The notes under the pieces were generated by a model. It did no database searches. It had not been told where the DNA came from and saw only the letters and a program-made list of their open reading frames with translations. This document shows positions 23,032 through 37,100 of a stretch of 64,000 bases of DNA, piece after piece (position 1 is the stretch's first letter; each line of letters begins with the position of its first letter). Origin of the DNA: Syncephalis fuscata (lineage: Eukaryota; Zoopagomycota; Zoopagomycetes; Zoopagales; Piptocephalidaceae). The stretch covers positions 1 to 64,000 of the forward strand of contig JAHLTZ010000048.1 of NCBI GenBank assembly GCA_025786725.1. The letters are read 5' to 3'. Made by a program: the position numbers and the translations under genes.

Positions 23032-24725
23032 ACTATAGATTCGTGGTAAGATCGGCGATTACACCGTGTAAGTCTCGAGATGCTTATGATTCGTTTTATT
23101 GCGCGTCCGCCACTTCAAGCTCGCTGGTAACAGTGATAATATAATCATCGCTGGTACAGATCTGTTGTTACTTACATTTTTTAATAGCAAATAGTAAATA
23201 AACTAAGCAACGTATATTTATACGCAAATAACACGAGGTACGCAGAAAAGAATGAAAGAAAAGGTGGTTGTTTGAATATCTGAACGCAAAGGCTGAAACT
23301 ATAACGTGGCATTTTGATTGGCTCCGTCTTGAACTCAATATAGTGTTTTTTTCTGGAGTTTTAGCTATTGAACAATATGGCGGTTTATAGCTAAATAAAT
23401 GTTATTTTACTAGAAATCATGACATATAAGCAAACTATTTTATTGCGCAGTATATTAATATAAACTTTTAGAATTCTAGCTCATATTTAATTATTTGGTA
23501 CAAATAGATAACTAGAATTAAGATAGTACCGAGTCGAGCACAGTTATATTGAATCATGTATTTAGCAATGACTATATTGGAACATAAGAACGTGGCTCAA
23601 ACATTATTTTTTTGACGTCTAGAATAGCTGTAGCCTATTATAGCCATATTTTTTGTTAATAATATAATATGATGAGTAAATAAAAGTGCGCGAATACTGG
23701 TGACATGACTATAGTGTATATAACAATCTAATGAACGAAAAGAATCAAAATATACAACTTGTAAAGCTAGTACCAAATAAACAGTAGCTTCAGATAGAGC
23801 ATTTTTATTATAGCCCAGAATGATGTACAATATAGTAATTATAAATAATGTTGAACGGCGATTAGCCGCGAAGTTATTGAATATAATGAGCGAAATCAGT
23901 CGAAATTTATTAATAATAAAGCTAGAACAGAAATAAAAATAGAATTGAATAAAAGAAAACTAAGAGAATATAGAATAATATAATAAAATGAATATACAGT
24001 GGGAAGAGTGTAATAAATGGTGTCAAAGGTATAGTGTATATAGCGTAATGAGTGGCCTGAGTAAAATATATTGAAATTTATAATAATAGAATGTGTCCAA
24101 TATAACATAAAATTATATATAATATAATAGAATATGGATGATATAAGTAAATAGTGGATATATGCATATTGGATAATAAATCTATGATAATGAGCAATTT
24201 AGACTTTGATGTTGCTCATCACTCAGCTTTATGTTTAGTAGAACGAATATGCAGTTTAGTTGCACGAATATGATTAAATGTAGTCACTTGACCCCCAAGC
24301 TATAATAAATATTAATAAATTACACAACAATGTTAAATGACACAAACATGCTAAATGATTAATATATTTTATTAATTAATACCAGGGCCCATAAACTCCG
24401 AATTAAAATTATAAATGAAATAAAACACAGTACACATTTATTAGTTTAATAACATTTGAATAAATAAGATATTAACTAAATAAAAACTGGCATTATTATC
24501 ATCACAATAAACAATATAGTTATAGCTATGCTAAATACAACCAGTTATATGACTGTATATTTTAGCCAGTAACAACTAACTAAATTGGGTCACATGTCCG
24601 CAGCCAAGCACAAAACAGACCGTGCACTGACGCGTACTTCACTCATTACTTCTTGTTTTTTCTGGAATTGTCTTTGGTCTATTGTCTCATTACTCAGTTT
24701 TATTGACCGCATTACCGTTTTAAAT
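23032..24725. repeat. Intergenic region with an interspersed repeat module
   Basis: No gene seen. Bases about 23900-24300 match the module at 40290-40690 and, in reverse complement, 400-760, with shared landmarks such as AATAAAGCTAGAAC, ATGAGTGG and TGGATAATAAATCTATGAT. The minus-strand open frame at 23896-24108 resembles that at 507-764 only because both belong to this repeat. The final 150 bases become less AT-rich and probably hold the promoter of the kinase gene. Confidence 0.5.
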
Positions 24726-27006
24726 ATGGAACCAAAAACTACAAACGTCTTGGCGTGGGCAAAGCGCTGCTACAGAAAGATAAACGAACTTATAGCCCAA
24801 ATCAAAGAAGGAAAATACTTATATGGAGAAGCAAAAAAGCGGCCCGAAAACGAGCTAGGCGACGCAGTACAGTTAACTAGTTATAAGTGCTTGAAAAGCG
24901 GGGTAAAACAGCTTTATAAAGACTTACAAACGGAAACTGAGAATGCAATTGCTATTATTTTGGAGCAACCAGCAATTAGAGAACAAGAGCGCCAATATGT
25001 AAACAGTCTAAAAGATCAATGGACGCCTCAGTGGACGCAACACATGCTGCAAGCATACACAAATGATACGCCATATTCTTTAGGCGCGGTAGTTCAACAA
25101 CTTCAATATACATTTGGTGAGTATTATAAATATAGTAACTACCGTTTTATTAACTGATATGTTGCTTTATAAAGCAAACTATATCGACGATAAAGATGCT
25201 GATATTCGGCTCCTGCTAGAACTGTGGGATATTACAGCAAAAGAAAACCAGTTTAAGGTTATAAAGCGTCCTTTCTTAGTTGATAATAGGGTAAGTTGGT
25301 ATTAGATGCCTTATTATTGGACGTTATGATTACTAATACCGAATATAAATTACTAGTTAAACGGCAACCGTACATGGTCAATTCAAATAATTGATCCAAA
25401 CAACAAACCATTGGCAATGGTTAAAACATTTGTCGATGTTAAGGCTGGCAATTGGGAGATTGGTTTGTATCGACATCTGTGCAGCCTACCAGCTGTCGCA
25501 AAATACATACCAGCATTTCAAAAAAAATTCAATTTACTTCGCATGCCGACTATGATAACCGACTATGTCAAATCAAAGACACGCCGCGTATATAATGATA
25601 TCGAGCAAATTACATATGCCAAAAATTTGATAAAGGTATGTAAATAATGGCTCATGTTCATGTAGATTACTAACATTATGCTAGGCTGTTTCTGCGTTAC
25701 ACAGCGTTGGTGTTACGCATGGTGATATTAAACCAGGCAATGTTCTAGTTGATAGCAACTGCAATGTCAAGCTAATTGACTTTGGCTCAGCACACATTGC
25801 CTACGACGCCGAAATGTGTCGTGAATTTGTAGATGGCGAGGTCTATAAAACTACAGCTGGCACCAGAGGATATATGTCGCCAGAGTGCGGGCGCAAAGCC
25901 ACCAAGTCCTCCGACATGTACTCTATCGGAAAAACACTGGCAAAGATATTTAAAGTAAGATAATTATACAGTTGAATTTAGGTATGGTTTGTTGACAAGT
26001 CACGGCGTCTATAGGATTCTAAAAAATGTCGAGACATGTACATACTAATCGATATGCTAACATTTGAAAATCCGCATAGTCGAGCTGATGCAAGCGAGGC
26101 TTTTGAATTACTAGCAAAAATGCAAAAGGAACAAGACAATGGTGAAGCAGCAGCACCAATTCCGGCAGCGAATATACAGCAATTAAGAAATTGGCAGCCC
26201 ATGATATTTGCCGAACAAGATAATGGTGGGCAGCAACACCAATGCCGGCAGCGAATATACAGCAATTAAGAATCAGCAACCTATGATATTTGCCGAACAA
26301 GAAAAAGAGAACAAGGTCTCTATGGCAAATGTATCCGAAATGTTTAAGCAGCTAAAGAAACAGAACACAATTTTATTAAACACGCTGCATTATTAGAAAA
26401 AGGCCAAAGCCAATTAAATCGTCAAATGACTATTATGAAAAAAGAGCATATAAAAACAATGGCTGCAATTAAAAAAGTGCAAAAGACACTTGATAAGCAA
26501 CAATCAATAAGCAGCAACAAAAGTGGGAAAAGAAAGAAAAGTAATACAATTGATGTATCATTGATAGTAACAAGCAAAACAAGAAGAGAAAATACTCAAT
26601 ACGGTCAAGCCAATGGTACAAGTTATTAAAAAAGCCAAGAAGAGAAATGTATTTGATGAGGCGGATAACAACGATACGCCAATAGCTAATAAAAAGAAGC
26701 GAGCATTGGATACAGGTAATTAGGTATATAAATATAAATAACACACGCTAATTATTGTCACTATTAATAGATGAAGAAGAAAATGGCCATGATGTGAAAA
26801 AGCGCAATATCAAACAACAAAAGACAACATTGCCGATGAACGTAACCGGCAATTCTAAACTGCAGCACCACTTAGAAGATGAGAGAATAAATTTGCAGCA
26901 ATCTCAAGAAACAGATCCAATATTAGCGCACAAGCACAAATACCAAACACGTGCTAATACAGCAAAATCTAAAATGGCCAATCAGCAGCCGGTTCGACGA
27001 TATTGA
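24726..27006 (+). CDS. Divergent protein kinase with degenerate C-terminal tail
   Basis: Exons 24726-25116, 25175-25290, 25357-25635, 25685-25954 and from 26015 join in frame through the kinase domain. About 170 N-terminal residues are helical with no known domain. The N-lobe has a possible beta-3 lysine in LAMVKTF but no clear glycine-rich loop. The C-lobe is well kept: VTHGDIKPGNVLVD (HGD instead of HRD), LIDFGSAH and TRGYMSPE, followed by LIDMLTFENPHSRAD. Aspartate, asparagine and DFG are present, so activity is plausible. After about 26130 an 84-base unit is repeated twice (EQDNG...IFAEQ), and the rest to the stop at 27006 is charged coiled coil broken by at least three one-base shifts. 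Either the tail is decaying or the consensus is faulty. Substrate unknown. Confidence 0.65.
26130..26300 (+). repeat. Two tandem copies of an ~83-base unit inside the kinase gene
   Basis: The unit begins GACAATGGTG or GATAATGGTG and ends ATATTTGCCGAACAA. The copies differ by a few substitutions and by indels that shift the frame of the second copy, so only the first encodes the peptide with ANIQQLRNWQPMIFAEQ in the main frame. Confidence 0.8.
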
Positions 27007-27293
27007 CGTATATAGTAAATGATTTTACTATATTTAGTAAACTATAAAATATGTAGTCTTTTTGTAATAAAATTTCAGTATTATAAGTATATCACAGAAA
27101 TTTTATTTGTATAATTACTAATACTCTTAACATACAGCGTAAAATATAATAAATAAATAATTTATATCATTGTATCTTTTTTATAATATGTTGAAAGTTA
27201 GCATGTTTTATGATTACATTTATAATTAATGTAGTGATTATTTTTTTTAATTCTTATCCTTATTAAGACTAGCGGTTATTTGATAAATTTAAT

Positions 27294-28839
27294 TCAATTC
27301 AGTACAAAGCTTGTAATGAGCGTTGTCTCTTTAGCCATCAATACCATATGTCCATATACAGCTGTACAATGCTTTACTGCTGGTATTGGGAACGAATAAA
27401 CATTCACATCACCTGTTACGACATCGATAATACAGTATTGATTAAAGTCATAGCCGTGTCCAATGATCTTTGTATCAATAATATGCTGGAAATAATTAAA
27501 CCCATCGCTTAAGTTGCTTATATTGGCATGCTGCTGAATCTGTTCATTTAGCAATGAAATAATAACTAATGGCGAGTAAATTAAGCGAAATACGACCAAG
27601 TTATGTTGCGGAATTAAAATCGGCTTTTCAAACTCATTTGCTGGATAGATGCGTTCAAGAATGGCGCCTTTGCTTAAAGAAATTACTTTAATGTGGCGGT
27701 ACCAACTTATGTTAGTACCATGCTGTTCTTCTTCGGACATATAAGCTTGGCAGTTGGCTAATATCCGATAATTGAATAAAATTCCAGCTGCTTAATGTTT
27801 GAGTAATAAGGTGATTTGAAATCAGCTGAAATGATTGTAGTCATTTGTGGCATGCCGTGATCAGTCATCACTAAGTCGGCATTGGGCGTCAACGATACAC
27901 GGACTATCTTATACAAAGTTCCACGTGAACTATCAGAGGACTGCGAGAAAATCATTTTATTGTTGTTCGCCGTATGTGTTCTGAAATTATTACATTTACT
28001 GATATTTGAGATATTAAAAGGTCGAGGTTTACGTAATTGTTTCTTTGAAAAACCGCTATAAAGTAACCTGGTTTTATCATTTTTTTGAAAAAAAAGAAAA
28101 CGCATTCCAGAATTGAGATTTGAAAACAACAAAAACATACCAATAATTCTACTATCCCAGTAAGCATCAAGAGCAATAGATTGCAACAGTTGGCGATTAT
28201 TTGCGTTCCATATTTCAAGTGCGCTTGAACGGATTTTAGCGCACCCTAAACGTAAAATTAGCCGCATACCATCATCAATGTCGCTTGTTCGTTTTCGGTC
28301 TTGATAAGATGTTATGCTTGCTACTTTTCCTAAACTATTTTTATCTATATCCAATCGATAAACTTTGATCATATTCTTTGACGAGAGTTTAAACAGCTCA
28401 AACTGTAAATTACAAGTTACTATTGCAATCCATCTAGGATAACTTGCAATAGCTGATCGCTTTGGAAGTTGCAGTTCTGCTATTTCATCTATATTAAAAG
28501 GCTTTAGATGAACATTTGATGGCGATTTGTTATTTTGCCAATTCATATTCATATTGCTACGCTGGTTGTATTTTTGAAACCGAGTAAATGTCGCTGCAGC
28601 TTTAATTTTGGCATCAATTGCCACTCCGACCAGTCAATATCCATGTTAACATCGCGAGGAAAATTTTGCCGATACAGTTTGTGCCAGAAACTATTATAAG
28701 TACCGATGCAATTGTACAATGATTTACAAGTACATGCCAAAGCAACTGTGGCAGCTGGTTCACCTAATATCACTATATGATTAACTATTTTGGCAACTAA
28801 CCATATCTTTGATAGTGTGTTATTATTTTGTGTTGACAT
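27294..28839 (-). pseudogene. F-box-like protein gene, frame broken
   Basis: The first exon-like frame starts MSTQNNNTLSKIW and encodes an F-box-like helix set (GEPAATVALACTCKSLYN, then SFWHKLYRQNFP), as in substrate receptors of SCF ubiquitin ligases. Near 28622 the frame must shift by one base to enter a long frame (27758-28624) with beta-rich, hydrophobic-patterned sequence, and again near 27768 to enter the last frame ending at 27294. No splice signals explain either shift. The C-terminal two thirds could be a beta-propeller-like recognition domain but no repeat motif is clear. The gene lies tail to tail with the divergent kinase, whose tail is also broken. True pseudogene and consensus error are both possible. 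Confidence 0.5.
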
Positions 28840-29724
28840 GATGAAAACAAAATTGAAAAATACTTATAGTAAATAAGGCTTTAACATAAATATGCATGAC
28901 GAACTGCAACTATGACACATTTAAACGAAGCCATTTAGCGTTAACGATTGCTTTTGTAAAATAATCTGATGCTATATACCCATTCTAATTTAATTATAAT
29001 AAACTGGATAACTTATATGATACTAAATATAATCAAGACTAAACTAAAAAAACTTATTGCCTTTATCGGTATTGAATATAGCTATCATTATATAATGAAT
29101 ATAGCTAATGACAAAGCTGGATGCTTTATAGTGTTGCCGTTTTGATATTTTGGACAGGTTTTGCAAGACTAAGAAATATACTATGTGATTGGATAGTCAA
29201 TTAAAACTGCATGTAATAGGCCACAAGAATAACATACATAGCAAATATCGGCACAATTGCTAGCAATAAATGTTTATTAGAAAGATATGACGAGTAAACA
29301 TTTATTAGTTGTAACCACATGAGTAGCCACTTGGATTAATATGCTGTAATAATGATAAAATACTACAAAGCATTCAGGTTACGTTATTAGCTATATTTAT
29401 TATAAATGCTAGTTATATTTGATATTAATAAAGCATAATTGCAATTTCTAAAACTAGAACTGTAACAACATTAAGTGTAACAGATAAAAATACAAACAGC
29501 TCATTATCTATCAATTTACCTACACGCATATATAAATATTAAAAATACAACAATTTAATAACGTAAACTGTCCATAGCCTCATAGTATAATTAAACTATT
29601 TCTTTATTAATATAAAATGATGTGTTATAAAGTATGAATAAAAGAATTCGATTTGAATTGTATTAAATTCCCGACAATGGCCATATCAGAACATAGTAGC
29701 TAATAGTCACGTCATTGTGAATAA
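28840..29724. other. AT-rich intergenic region
   Basis: No coding frame, RNA gene or repeat was recognised. Composition is uniformly AT-rich with scattered TATTTA and AATAAA motifs. It lies between the start of the F-box-like gene and the end of the lipoate ligase gene. Confidence 0.5.
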
Positions 29725-31536
29725 TCAGCTAAGCTCACGTAGACACCAATCACGTAATTCTTCTATCTCTTCGTGTGCATATATTTCACTAACACTAGCA
29801 TCGTCCCAGGTTGCTACTAATTCATTGCCATCATAACGGCATCCTAAATAGATACAAACAAGTAAGTTGCCTATCTATCATAAATATAGCAATATTTTAT
29901 TTAAAACATACCTCGCCACTTTGCAGTCATCTGGTGTAATAAAGATAGGTATATCATAGAGGAACTAAATAGGTCAACATCAGTAACACGCCCATGGCTA
30001 CAGCGTAATGTAATACGCTATTGATGTTAATTAATAAAGGCGATTAGTAACGACTAATAACTAAATTGCATTACTGGCAATCGTCCAAATAATTACCAAT
30101 TGAGCCCAGTCAAAGGTATGCTCGATAGTATGTGTAAATTTAGGTGTTTGTCCAAAAGTCCAATCCCATGTCTAATAAAACAAAATGTTACTAAACCCTG
30201 CTATTACCATTACTATCGCCGCTGCCAATTATCCAATTACCTTTAATTGCTCTTGATACTCTTGAATCTTGGGCTGATTTGCTATAAATGTTTCATCAAT
30301 AGGAATCATCATCTGTAATTGACCTTGTCATTAGCTACTAGGCTGCCAATCCGCAATTTATCCATTAACCAACACTTACTGAGGACTCTTTTGGTCGCCA
30401 TATAGTCCTAAAAACTCATAATGAACTGCCTCACAAAACGACAAATGATCCACAGTATAAGAGTAATTACGTAGATTCGTAACCGGAGAACGAACACTTG
30501 CTGTACCTGCTGCGTCTAATCTTGTCTATAATGTATTAAGTAAACCATTAGTATTATTCTATCATTACTGACTTTATTATACCTTATTACTACGTAGAAA
30601 ATGACCAAGACCATCAAGATCTGTGTCAATAAGCATTGTACCATGATGATATGCTCGATCTGAAATCAATTTAAATGCTGAGCCAGATACGTAATTCATT
30701 GATGTAAGCGTATTATTATTATCATTATTATCATTATCCTTATAATACTACTACTACTACTACACATAATAGCTAATATAAAGGATATTTTACGCCGATG
30801 AACTGCAATATCATATCGCTCATTAACTACAGCAGGAATATCAAGTTGATTTAATGCCCGTGTCACCATTTCAACATGAGTTTGTCGCTTGAATACCTTA
30901 CGAGGCATCATTACACAGTAATTAGTATTACCCATATCCTACCATTTAATATTATTTATCCATATACATTAATAAATTTAATAGTTAACAAACTTCAATA
31001 TAATTTATTATCTTATCGCTTACATGATAGACAGCGCCCCACCACTTTGTCGACGTATAATCTCTACACCATCCTCAGACATGGCGTTTAAATTACATTC
31101 TGCCCATGGATTCTATAGTTAATACACACCACCATTAACAACAGCCCAATCTGACGTCAGCAATGGCTTACTTGGTTACGTCCAAAAATAACACAAGGCT
31201 TATTACGATACATAAACAATACATAACTAGCAGGATCTCCATGGCGAACTAGCCTAGATCGATATATATATATATTATATTACAGTCATTCTAGCCCCTT
31301 ATCCCTTTACCATTCTTCTACCGCTAAATTGGACCATGGGTCATTTACTTTTGATATATAGCATAGTATTGATTTAGCAGTATTTTCCTAAGTATATAGT
31401 AAATAGCCATTTGTTTTCTCTTTTCTCCTATTTACCGTGCCGTTCTGCATCCCTTTAGACTGTACATTCACGCTACTAAACAGCGACGTGCAAGTCCCCA
31501 CGATATTCGCGGTAATCTATAGCTGTAGACTCTCAT
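29725..31536 (-). CDS. Lipoate-protein ligase / lipoyltransferase (LIPT1/LplA family)
   Basis: Attaches lipoate to the E2 subunits of mitochondrial 2-oxoacid dehydrogenases and to glycine cleavage H protein. Recognisable segments in order: [28 protein letters not shown], the ligase motif RRQSGG before a conserved [31 protein letters not shown] with the catalytic-site lysine context, [14 protein letters not shown], and a C-terminal domain with [12 protein letters not shown]. The first codons ([18 protein letters not shown]) look like a mitochondrial leader. The frame needs one extra base at about 31037-31040 (inside the glycine-rich motif) and at about 31478. About ten short exons are present; the last ends WCLRELS. 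It is divergent from the HRI kinase gene. Confidence 0.82.
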
Positions 31537-34127
31537 TAGAACACCCAAATAGCAGTTATACGTATACTAGCAAGAAATAGCAGACAAGTAAAAACAACAC
31601 TTTATTTGCCATTGTACCAACTTCTATCTGTACTTTGTAGTCGACCCGATCACAATACAGGTTGACTTGATTCAAGTCATAGCCGTTTCTTGTACATATC
31701 ACGTCAGTCCATCATTCAATGGTGTGGATGATTAGTGCAACAACAACAAAAAAACAACCATATTAACAAGCATCCTTATTGACAATCCCATATCTACTAC
31801 ATTCCTTTTCACTTTCATTTTATTTTCAAAACATCAAACGTCATCTTCTCTTTGTTGGATACCCAAACTATGTAAGTTGTATAAGCAAGGTTAATAGCAA
31901 CCATAACAACCATAATAAACACCACCACCACCATCGTTATTTTTATGCGTACTCATTAATGCCTACTGTGAGCATGAGTTTCATCATGAATAGCGCCAGT
32001 CACGCATATGATCGCCCTCGCCTCCACAGTTCTCTTTTTTTTCACCTCTGCCATTCTATTCTCTTTTGTAACCACATTTGTTTCGCTTATTGTAATATTG
32101 CCTTGTATTGACGTCTGTGCTCTTCCGTTAAACGTTAGTAAAGACTTGTTTATTTCGTCATCTCTCAGTGTCAACCAGGTCATTTCTCCGCCACCCTCTA
32201 CTCTTTTTTACTTTTTCGTCCATTAATTGCCGTACACACCACTCATAGCCACCACCTTTCTCTATCCGTCTCTCTAATATTTCTGTGAATGTGTTTGTGA
32301 GTGAAAGTGGTCACCTGCTTCAAAAGTGTGGTCACACCCCTTCTGGCTATCTCCTTTATATCACACTAGGCTATTACTGCATTGTATTGCCAATACTACC
32401 ACACCTGCTTACTACAGCTCACTACTACGGCTTTTCTCACTTCTTACTCTCTCACTTTTCTCTTTCTACACACACACACACACACAACATAAGCACACAC
32501 ATTATATCACATACTACTCTTTCAACTTACTTCTTCGTCATACTACTTACAATATAGCACGTACACACACACGCGCGTACCAAGGGAACAGAATTGCTGT
32601 CTGCCAGTCTCAGTCGTTGAAGTTTGTTCACAGCCTTGTACGCTTTCCTTCCTTGTTCCTTACACCTGCTTTTCTCTGATTCCGCACGGTCTCTCTTCTC
32701 GCTCATTACTCTCGTTATTTTGCAGCAGCAGCAGCAGTCGCAATAGCCGCAACAACAATAACAACGACAACAACGACAACAACCGTAGTAGTAGTAGCAG
32801 TAGTAGTAGAAGAAGAGACATTTGTGTTGACTATGCAACGTTGAAGTACTGCGACTCTAACTTTCCACTCTACTCATCTATACCTCTGATACGCATACGC
32901 TAGCATTCCTATTATTCCGTGCGCGAGTTTTATTATACTGCTTTGAAACGCTGACCAACGTACCAACTGATTGATTGACTAATTGATTAACTAACTAACT
33001 AACTAACTAGTTAGCTAACCGTCTTTCTTTATATCAACAACAGCGATATTTCGCGTGTTTCTGTTCTTTATTTCTGTAGTTGATTCTTTGACCGGTGTAT
33101 GTCAGTCTAAGTTTGGTCGTTAACACTACAGTTGGTTATTATTTCTCTGCAGTAGCGGTATGAACCGTTTGTCAACGCAACAACACCAGCAAATGCCTTT
33201 CCACTACAGCTACCTACTTCGTTGACCGCGCGGCCGGCTTCTCCATCCCCAGACTCTGTTGCTCGGCCAAAACGGGTTTCAATGCTAGCATCCAGTCCAA
33301 TGCGGCCAACCGGTTTACAAAGGGCCAAATCGTCCGATAGCATTGTATTAAAACGTAAGTGTCACAAAATCGGGACTATGTATAATGATGCTATCGGCTG
33401 TATTTCGCCGTTGTCGGGAGAATGATAACAACAACAGACCGAACTGGTCAATGAACAAAAAAGGAAACCGGATCCCCAATATTTGAATACTGAGTAGATA
33501 GAGATGACGGTTACTATGTTTGGTGAAAGAAAAGGGGCAGTGCTAGGAGGATTAGGAGAAGTAGGGGAGTAGCAATAGGAGAAAAATAGAACCAGACTGA
33601 AAACACTGTGACGTGTCTATTGTTAGTCTTGTGTATTTGTTCATCCATCTGTTTTATTTGTATGTTACTGCTTATTAGTGGCTGTGTATAAGATAATTGT
33701 TAAACTATTATTACCAGCTTGTTTTCTTTATTCTGCATCTTGCATTTTACCCCATTGGCTGTTCTATGCGTTTACCTTTACAGCATGCATCAAAATGCCA
33801 AATTCACTCGTCTCTATCTGTTCTGTATACTGATGTATACAGGTAAGTTAGATGGAAGATGATAGAAACTGATAGAAGATGGTGTGCACATCGACCCCAA
33901 AAGCTAATGACATTATATGTGTCATGCTACATTGCTTTTTTGAGTTAAATACTATTAACAAGTCTAGCCAGCTGGTTAGACGCAACGGCTACTGCTCGAT
34001 TTATGCTTTGCCTAACTACTTTACTCCTTGATAAGCAGCAGCATTTGTGTGCATTATGCATATAGGCATATATATACATATATATAGTTAGTACATTGAT
34101 ACTGTACTGTGCTATTCATTCTACAAA
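31537..34127. other. Long leader/promoter region between lipoate ligase and HRI kinase
   Basis: About 2.6 kb with no complete gene. Bases 31780-33100 are pyrimidine-rich on the plus strand with a (CA)n tract near 32466 and CAG/CAA/TAG triplet tracts at 32724-32812. Bases 33160-33351 contain a 21-codon open frame and an overlapping longer frame (SSPMRPTGLQRAKSSDSIVL) that ends in a good donor, GTAAGT. Bases 33783-33841 are bounded by TTTACAG and CAG/GTAAGT and look like a small exon. These are plausible untranslated first exons of the kinase transcript. Confidence 0.4.
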
Positions 34128-37100
34128 ATGAATACCAAACCTTCTTCTGTATATACAAATAACACTGACTCAGATCTACCTCCCTATACTCCTATAGGTC
34201 CTATGTTGTCTAACATACACACCAACAACTTACCATCCACCAAAGATACATCCTCTTCATCCTCCGCGGCCACAAGTGCATTTCCAGCCGCGTTTACTTT
34301 TAACGACCACACCAACGATACTGGCAGCACTGGCAGTTTCAGCACCAACAATGCCATGGCAACAACGCCCCTCTCAATCATTGATGAGAACCGTCGTCGA
34401 CAAGGCCGTCTACTGCTTGTATCGTTGTTAGAGAATTTTTGTCAATTATACGATCAAAATCCCGAGCAAAGCCGTCGACTATTCTTTCTTATATGTCGTG
34501 CGCTCTACCACATGGGTGTGATCAATCAGGAGTACATAGATGAAATGGCTCCTGCTCGAGCTGCTTATAAACGAGCATTTTCCGAATTGGTTGCACAAGC
34601 CATCACGGCAATTCAGGTAAGCGCACTGACTGCGTTGATGTATGATGACCATTGGTATTGCAGCAGTTATCTGCTGTAAACAGTGGTATTTGTTAAATTG
34701 TATGAATTATAATGTAATAATCTATTGTATTTATTCTATTTATTATATATTGTTATCATGCCTACTTCTCTTTTATAGCAAGATACTGCAGATGATCATC
34801 GGCTATTGCTAGAAGCAGCCGTTGAAGATGCTGCCAAAGATCTTACACGTATTGACTCTAGTCTGAGTGCCTCTTCTATCAGGTAAATAAGCCAAAATAG
34901 TATAAAGCATTTGTAGTTGGAAGAAATAGATGAATAGAATGATAGATTGAATGAATAGACTATTGAATGGATTGAATAGATTGAATACAAATGACAAGTG
35001 CTTTTAATGTCCATTAATAATACTATTTATTTATTATCATAATCATTTACTAATAACAATTTACAAATAGCCGACCTTTATTTGGAGCTACTCCACCAAG
35101 TCGTAGCGAATCCACTTCACCTGCTATTTTAGATGGTGCCACTGTGAATTTTACTGATTTATTGGATGTACATACAAGTCGGTATCGTGATGACTATGAG
35201 GAAATGCGTGCACTTGGCAAGGGAGGCTATGGCAGTGTATGGCATGTAAGTAACTATTGACAACGATATTAAAATAATACTTACTAAGTAATCACTATTT
35301 TATTACATTATAGGTACGTAACAAACTAGATGGCTGTGACTATGCCGTCAAAAAGATTCGGTTATCACAGAATGATGTTGTTTTGGAAAAGGTATTTCGT
35401 GAGATCAAGTCTATGCCACGTTTGGATCATCCTTATGTTGTACGATACTATGGATCCTGGCTTGAACACGTCGAATACGCAGTGCGTCGTCCTCGTTCCC
35501 GTACATCACCATTCAATGGCAATCATGGCTCTCATAGCTCACGTCGCAGTAACAGCAGTCTATCTAGATCACTGTCTGGCCTAAATAGTTTGGATACCGG
35601 TCTGCGCATTGATGTACTACTTAGTACTGCCGGTGAATCAGAGGATATTCTAGGCGAAGAGACGGAAGAGGAAGAGGAGGAAGAAGAAGAGACCGGTGTA
35701 CTTGACAGCGTCGAAAATGGTCTTTCTGAATCAGAAGACGATGTAGTATTTCGTGTATCGGAAGATGAATTATCAGATCTAGATGAAACTACTAACGATT
35801 CTTGTTTACGTCATCATCGAAGACGCCATCGATCACACGATATGGCATTTGATGATTCTGCTTCATCTTTTTCTACCGACAACGATGATCACAACGATGA
35901 AAATGATCAAGATGACGACAAGGATGATTGCTTATTAGAAGATAGTGAAGATGACGACGATGGCATTTGTTTTAGTGAAGAGGCCAGTCGACACACAATG
36001 TCATCGTCTGCAAGTCGCTATTCAACGCAACACAAGCTTAGTCAAAGCTACAATCATAGTAGCAGTAATAGTGCCAACAAATGGACTGGTCGTGAACCAT
36101 TTGCCCATTTACCCTTCACCAATCAACCTCGTATTCGGCCAACGCATAGACGCCATCCTAGCAGTGGAGCCTGGAGTGCCGCATCTGGTTCTGCTGGATC
36201 ATCGCAGCGACTGCCATCGTCAGTTGAAGATATCATTACGTTTCTATCATCGCCACCCAACTCGCCACCTGGTAGTGGACTGCATCCATTGGCCACTTCT
36301 ATGACTGCATCTACACTGGGTAGTAAAGCTAGTACTAATGGCTATAAACCAGCCACTGAACGTGTACTCACCTTGTTTATTCAAATGCATCTATGTCGAT
36401 GCACACTTAAAGACTATTTGCGCCATCGAGATGATGCTATTTGCGGTGAAGGCATGCAAAATAACAATGACATGTCATCGCGCGACCCGCTCTCATTTGT
36501 CGATGGTATTGCCAATGTTCGTTTATTTAGACGTATTGTAGAGGGAGTGGCTTATATCCACGCCCAAGGCTTAATGCATCGTGACTTGAAGCCTCCTAAT
36601 ATATTTTTGGAATTTGCCAATTCTTCTGCTAGTACGCCCGAACCAGATTGGCTACGTCGTCACGCTGCCTACCAACAGGTGGAGGCGCTTATTCCAAAGA
36701 TTGGTGACTTTGGCCTAGTGGCGCAAATGAACAATACGGCCGCATCGACCTCTACCACGTCATTGGCCTCATCGACCTCTATGATGCCATCGCCTATTTC
36801 ACCAGGCTATATAGCGGCCAGCAATCCTTCTACACTACAGCCAAAGGATATAGGCTATGGACCATGCAGTATGTTTGGCCGATCAGCACCTGTCAAGTCA
36901 ACATACGGTATTATATCACCATCTGGCATGATGTCTTCATCACGTACCAGCGGTGTAGGCACAGTAACAGTAAGTAGATAGATAACTTTATAATATGCTT
37001 TTTATTAATAAGTATATACAGTATGCTGCGCCAGAACAGCTCTCAGGTCATCCAAACAACTATGATGCCAAAGTAGATATTTATGCACTTGGTGTCATCT

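Noticed and set aside
32285-32838. Overlapping frames with His/Thr and Cys/Tyr runs
   Set aside because: They arise from CA, CAG and TAG triplet tracts in the HRI leader region and have no domain.
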